Origin: Zoogloea sp041917255
Lineage (GTDB): Bacteria; Pseudomonadota; Gammaproteobacteria; Burkholderiales; Rhodocyclaceae
Assembly (NCBI GenBank): GCA_041917255.1
Contig: JAYRYA010000008.1
Location: 1-64,000 of the forward strand
Length of the DNA stretch: 64,000 nt
Direction: 5' to 3'
Below the pieces are notes generated by a model, which was not told the origin of the DNA, did no database searches, and was given only the letters and a program-made list of their open reading frames with translations. Made by a program: the position numbers and the translations under genes. Numbering within the stretch: position 1 is the stretch's first letter; every line of letters begins with the position of its first letter. Shown piece after piece: positions 62,863-64,000 of the stretch.

Positions 62863-64000
62863 ATGGTTTCGAATAAAAAGTTCATCACCGTTCTCGGTGC
62901 GACCGGTTCGATTGGGGTCAGCACCCTTGATGTGGTCGCGCGCCACCCTGAGCGCTATGGTGTTTTCGCCCTCACGGCGCATCGTCAGGTGGGCAAGCTG
63001 TTCGAGCAGTGTCTCCAGCACCGCCCGGCGTATGCAGTGCTTGATCGTCCCGAGGATGCGCAGGCCTTGCAGGCTCGCCTGGATGCCGCGGGCTGCTGTA
63101 CCGAGGTGCTCACCGGTGCCGAGTCGCTGGTGGCGGTCGCTGCCGCGCCCGAGGTGGATATGGTGATGGCCGCCATTGTGGGTGCCGCCGGCCTTGTTCC
63201 GACCCTCGCCGCTGCGCGGGCAGGGAAGCGCATCCTGCTGGCCAACAAGGAGGCGTTGGTAATGTCCGGCGCACTCTTCATGCAGGAGGTCGCAGCCAGC
63301 GGCGCGACGCTGCTGCCCATCGACAGTGAGCACAATGCGATCTTTCAGGCGTTGCCGAGTGGATTCCGTCAAGGCGTGGATGGCATCGAAGTCACGCGCA
63401 TCCTGCTCACCGCGTCGGGCGGCCCGTTCCGCCGCAAACCAGTGGATGAGCTCGCCGCCGTGACGCCGGAGATGGCGTGTGCTCATCCTAACTGGGTGAT
63501 GGGGCGCAAGATTTCCGTGGATTCGGCAACCATGATGAACAAGGGCCTCGAGGTTATCGAGGCTCATTGGCTGTTTGGTGCGCCCGCCGAGCGGATTGAG
63601 GTGGTGATCCATCCGGAAAGCGTGATTCACTCGATGGTGGCTTACGTGGATGGCTCCGTGCTTGCCCAGCTTGGCAATCCTGACATGCGGACCCCCATCG
63701 CCCACGCGATGGCCTATCCCGAGCGGGTCGATGCCGGCGTCAGGCCGCTCGATCTGTTTGCAGTGGGGCAACTCAATTTTGAGCGCCCCGATCTGCAGCG
63801 TTTCCCCTGTCTCGCGCTGGCTTACCGCGCGCTGGATCAGGGTGGCATCGCGCCAGCGGTGCTCAATGCGGCCAACGAAGTTGCCGTCGGCGAATTCCTC
63901 GCGGGTGGACTGCGCTTCGACCGGATTGCCGGTGTGATCGCCGCCACCCTCGACGTGATTGAGGCGCGGGCTGCGGATTCTCTCGAGATCGTCCTGGACG
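62863..64000 (+). CDS. dxr: 1-deoxy-D-xylulose-5-phosphate reductoisomerase (partial)
   Basis: The first 379 codons of Dxr; the gene is cut by the right edge and lacks about the last 15-20 residues of the usual length. The NADPH loop is VLGATGSIGVSTLDVV. Metal and substrate segments are LLPIDSEHNAIFQ, LTASGGPFR, HPNWVMGRKISVDSATMMNKGLEVIEAHWLF and VHPESVIHSMV-like (IHPESVIHSMV). It commits carbon to the MEP route to isoprenoids, which UppS in the same series uses. It starts 3 bases after cdsA. Confidence 0.97.
   Translation, partial: MVSNKKFITVLGATGSIGVSTLDVVARHPERYGVFALTAHRQVGKLFEQCLQHRPAYAVLDRPEDAQALQARLDAAGCCTEVLTGAESLVAVAAAPEVDMVMAAIVGAAGLVPTLAAARAGKRILLANKEALVMSGALFMQEVAASGATLLPIDSEHNAIFQALPSGFRQGVDGIEVTRILLTASGGPFRRKPVDELAAVTPEMACAHPNWVMGRKISVDSATMMNKGLEVIEAHWLFGAPAERIEVVIHPESVIHSMVAYVDGSVLAQLGNPDMRTPIAHAMAYPERVDAGVRPLDLFAVGQLNFERPDLQRFPCLALAYRALDQGGIAPAVLNAANEVAVGEFLAGGLRFDRIAGVIAATLDVIEARAADSLEIVLD

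Overview
This window is high-GC proteobacterial chromosome. Gene order in the right half (glnD, map, rpsB-tsf-pyrH-frr-uppS-cdsA-dxr; dapC-dapD-pilU-dapE-prmB; smc-zipA-ligA-galU; iscR-iscS-iscU-iscA-hscBA-fdx-iscX) and the protein sequences point to a betaproteobacterium. Together with the sulfur-oxidation genes this suggests a Rhodocyclales/Zoogloeaceae-like lithoheterotroph. That placement is inferred from gene content and order; there is no rRNA or tRNA gene here to test it.

Left end (1-6922, all minus strand): one end of an extracellular contractile injection system (eCIS, the phage-tail-like Afp/PVC family). In transcription order it has a DUF4255/Pvc16-type cap, an unknown beta-rich protein, a sheath, a tube, a second divergent sheath, a second tube and the start of an Afp7-like tube/baseplate protein. 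The rest (spike, baseplate, ATPase, cargo) would lie beyond base 1. A 346-base non-coding stretch with several inverted repeats precedes it. Next come a small unknown gene, a pirin and AzoR azoreductase pair divergent from a LysR regulator, and an AapJQM-type amino-acid ABC transporter without its ATPase.

Middle (13.3-26.2 kb): a sulfur-oxidation island. soxCDYZAXB, a SoxH-like hydrolase and a SoxW-like thioredoxin form one minus-strand series. The flavocytochrome c sulfide dehydrogenase genes (fccA-fccB) diverge from it. Around them are a periplasmic rhodanese, a small cytochrome c, a three-domain rhodanese and a diheme cytochrome c4. SoxXA, SoxYZ, SoxB and SoxCD are all present, so thiosulfate could be oxidised fully to sulfate, with FccAB feeding electrons from sulfide. 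No sox regulator is visible.

Right part (26.3-64 kb): mostly core genes. These include suhB/trmJ, then cysE and a complete isc operon with two cysteine desulfurases. Three sequences matching the type-1 IscR operator stand before cysE and iscR. They are followed by lysine/DAP biosynthesis with pilU inside, smc-zipA-ligA-galU, typA, a purine phosphorylase, def, glnD, map and the rpsB-to-dxr translation/lipid series, with dxr cut by the right edge. Genes are tightly packed, often with TGATG or ATGA start/stop overlaps. No IS element, CRISPR array, tRNA, rRNA or prophage integrase was seen.
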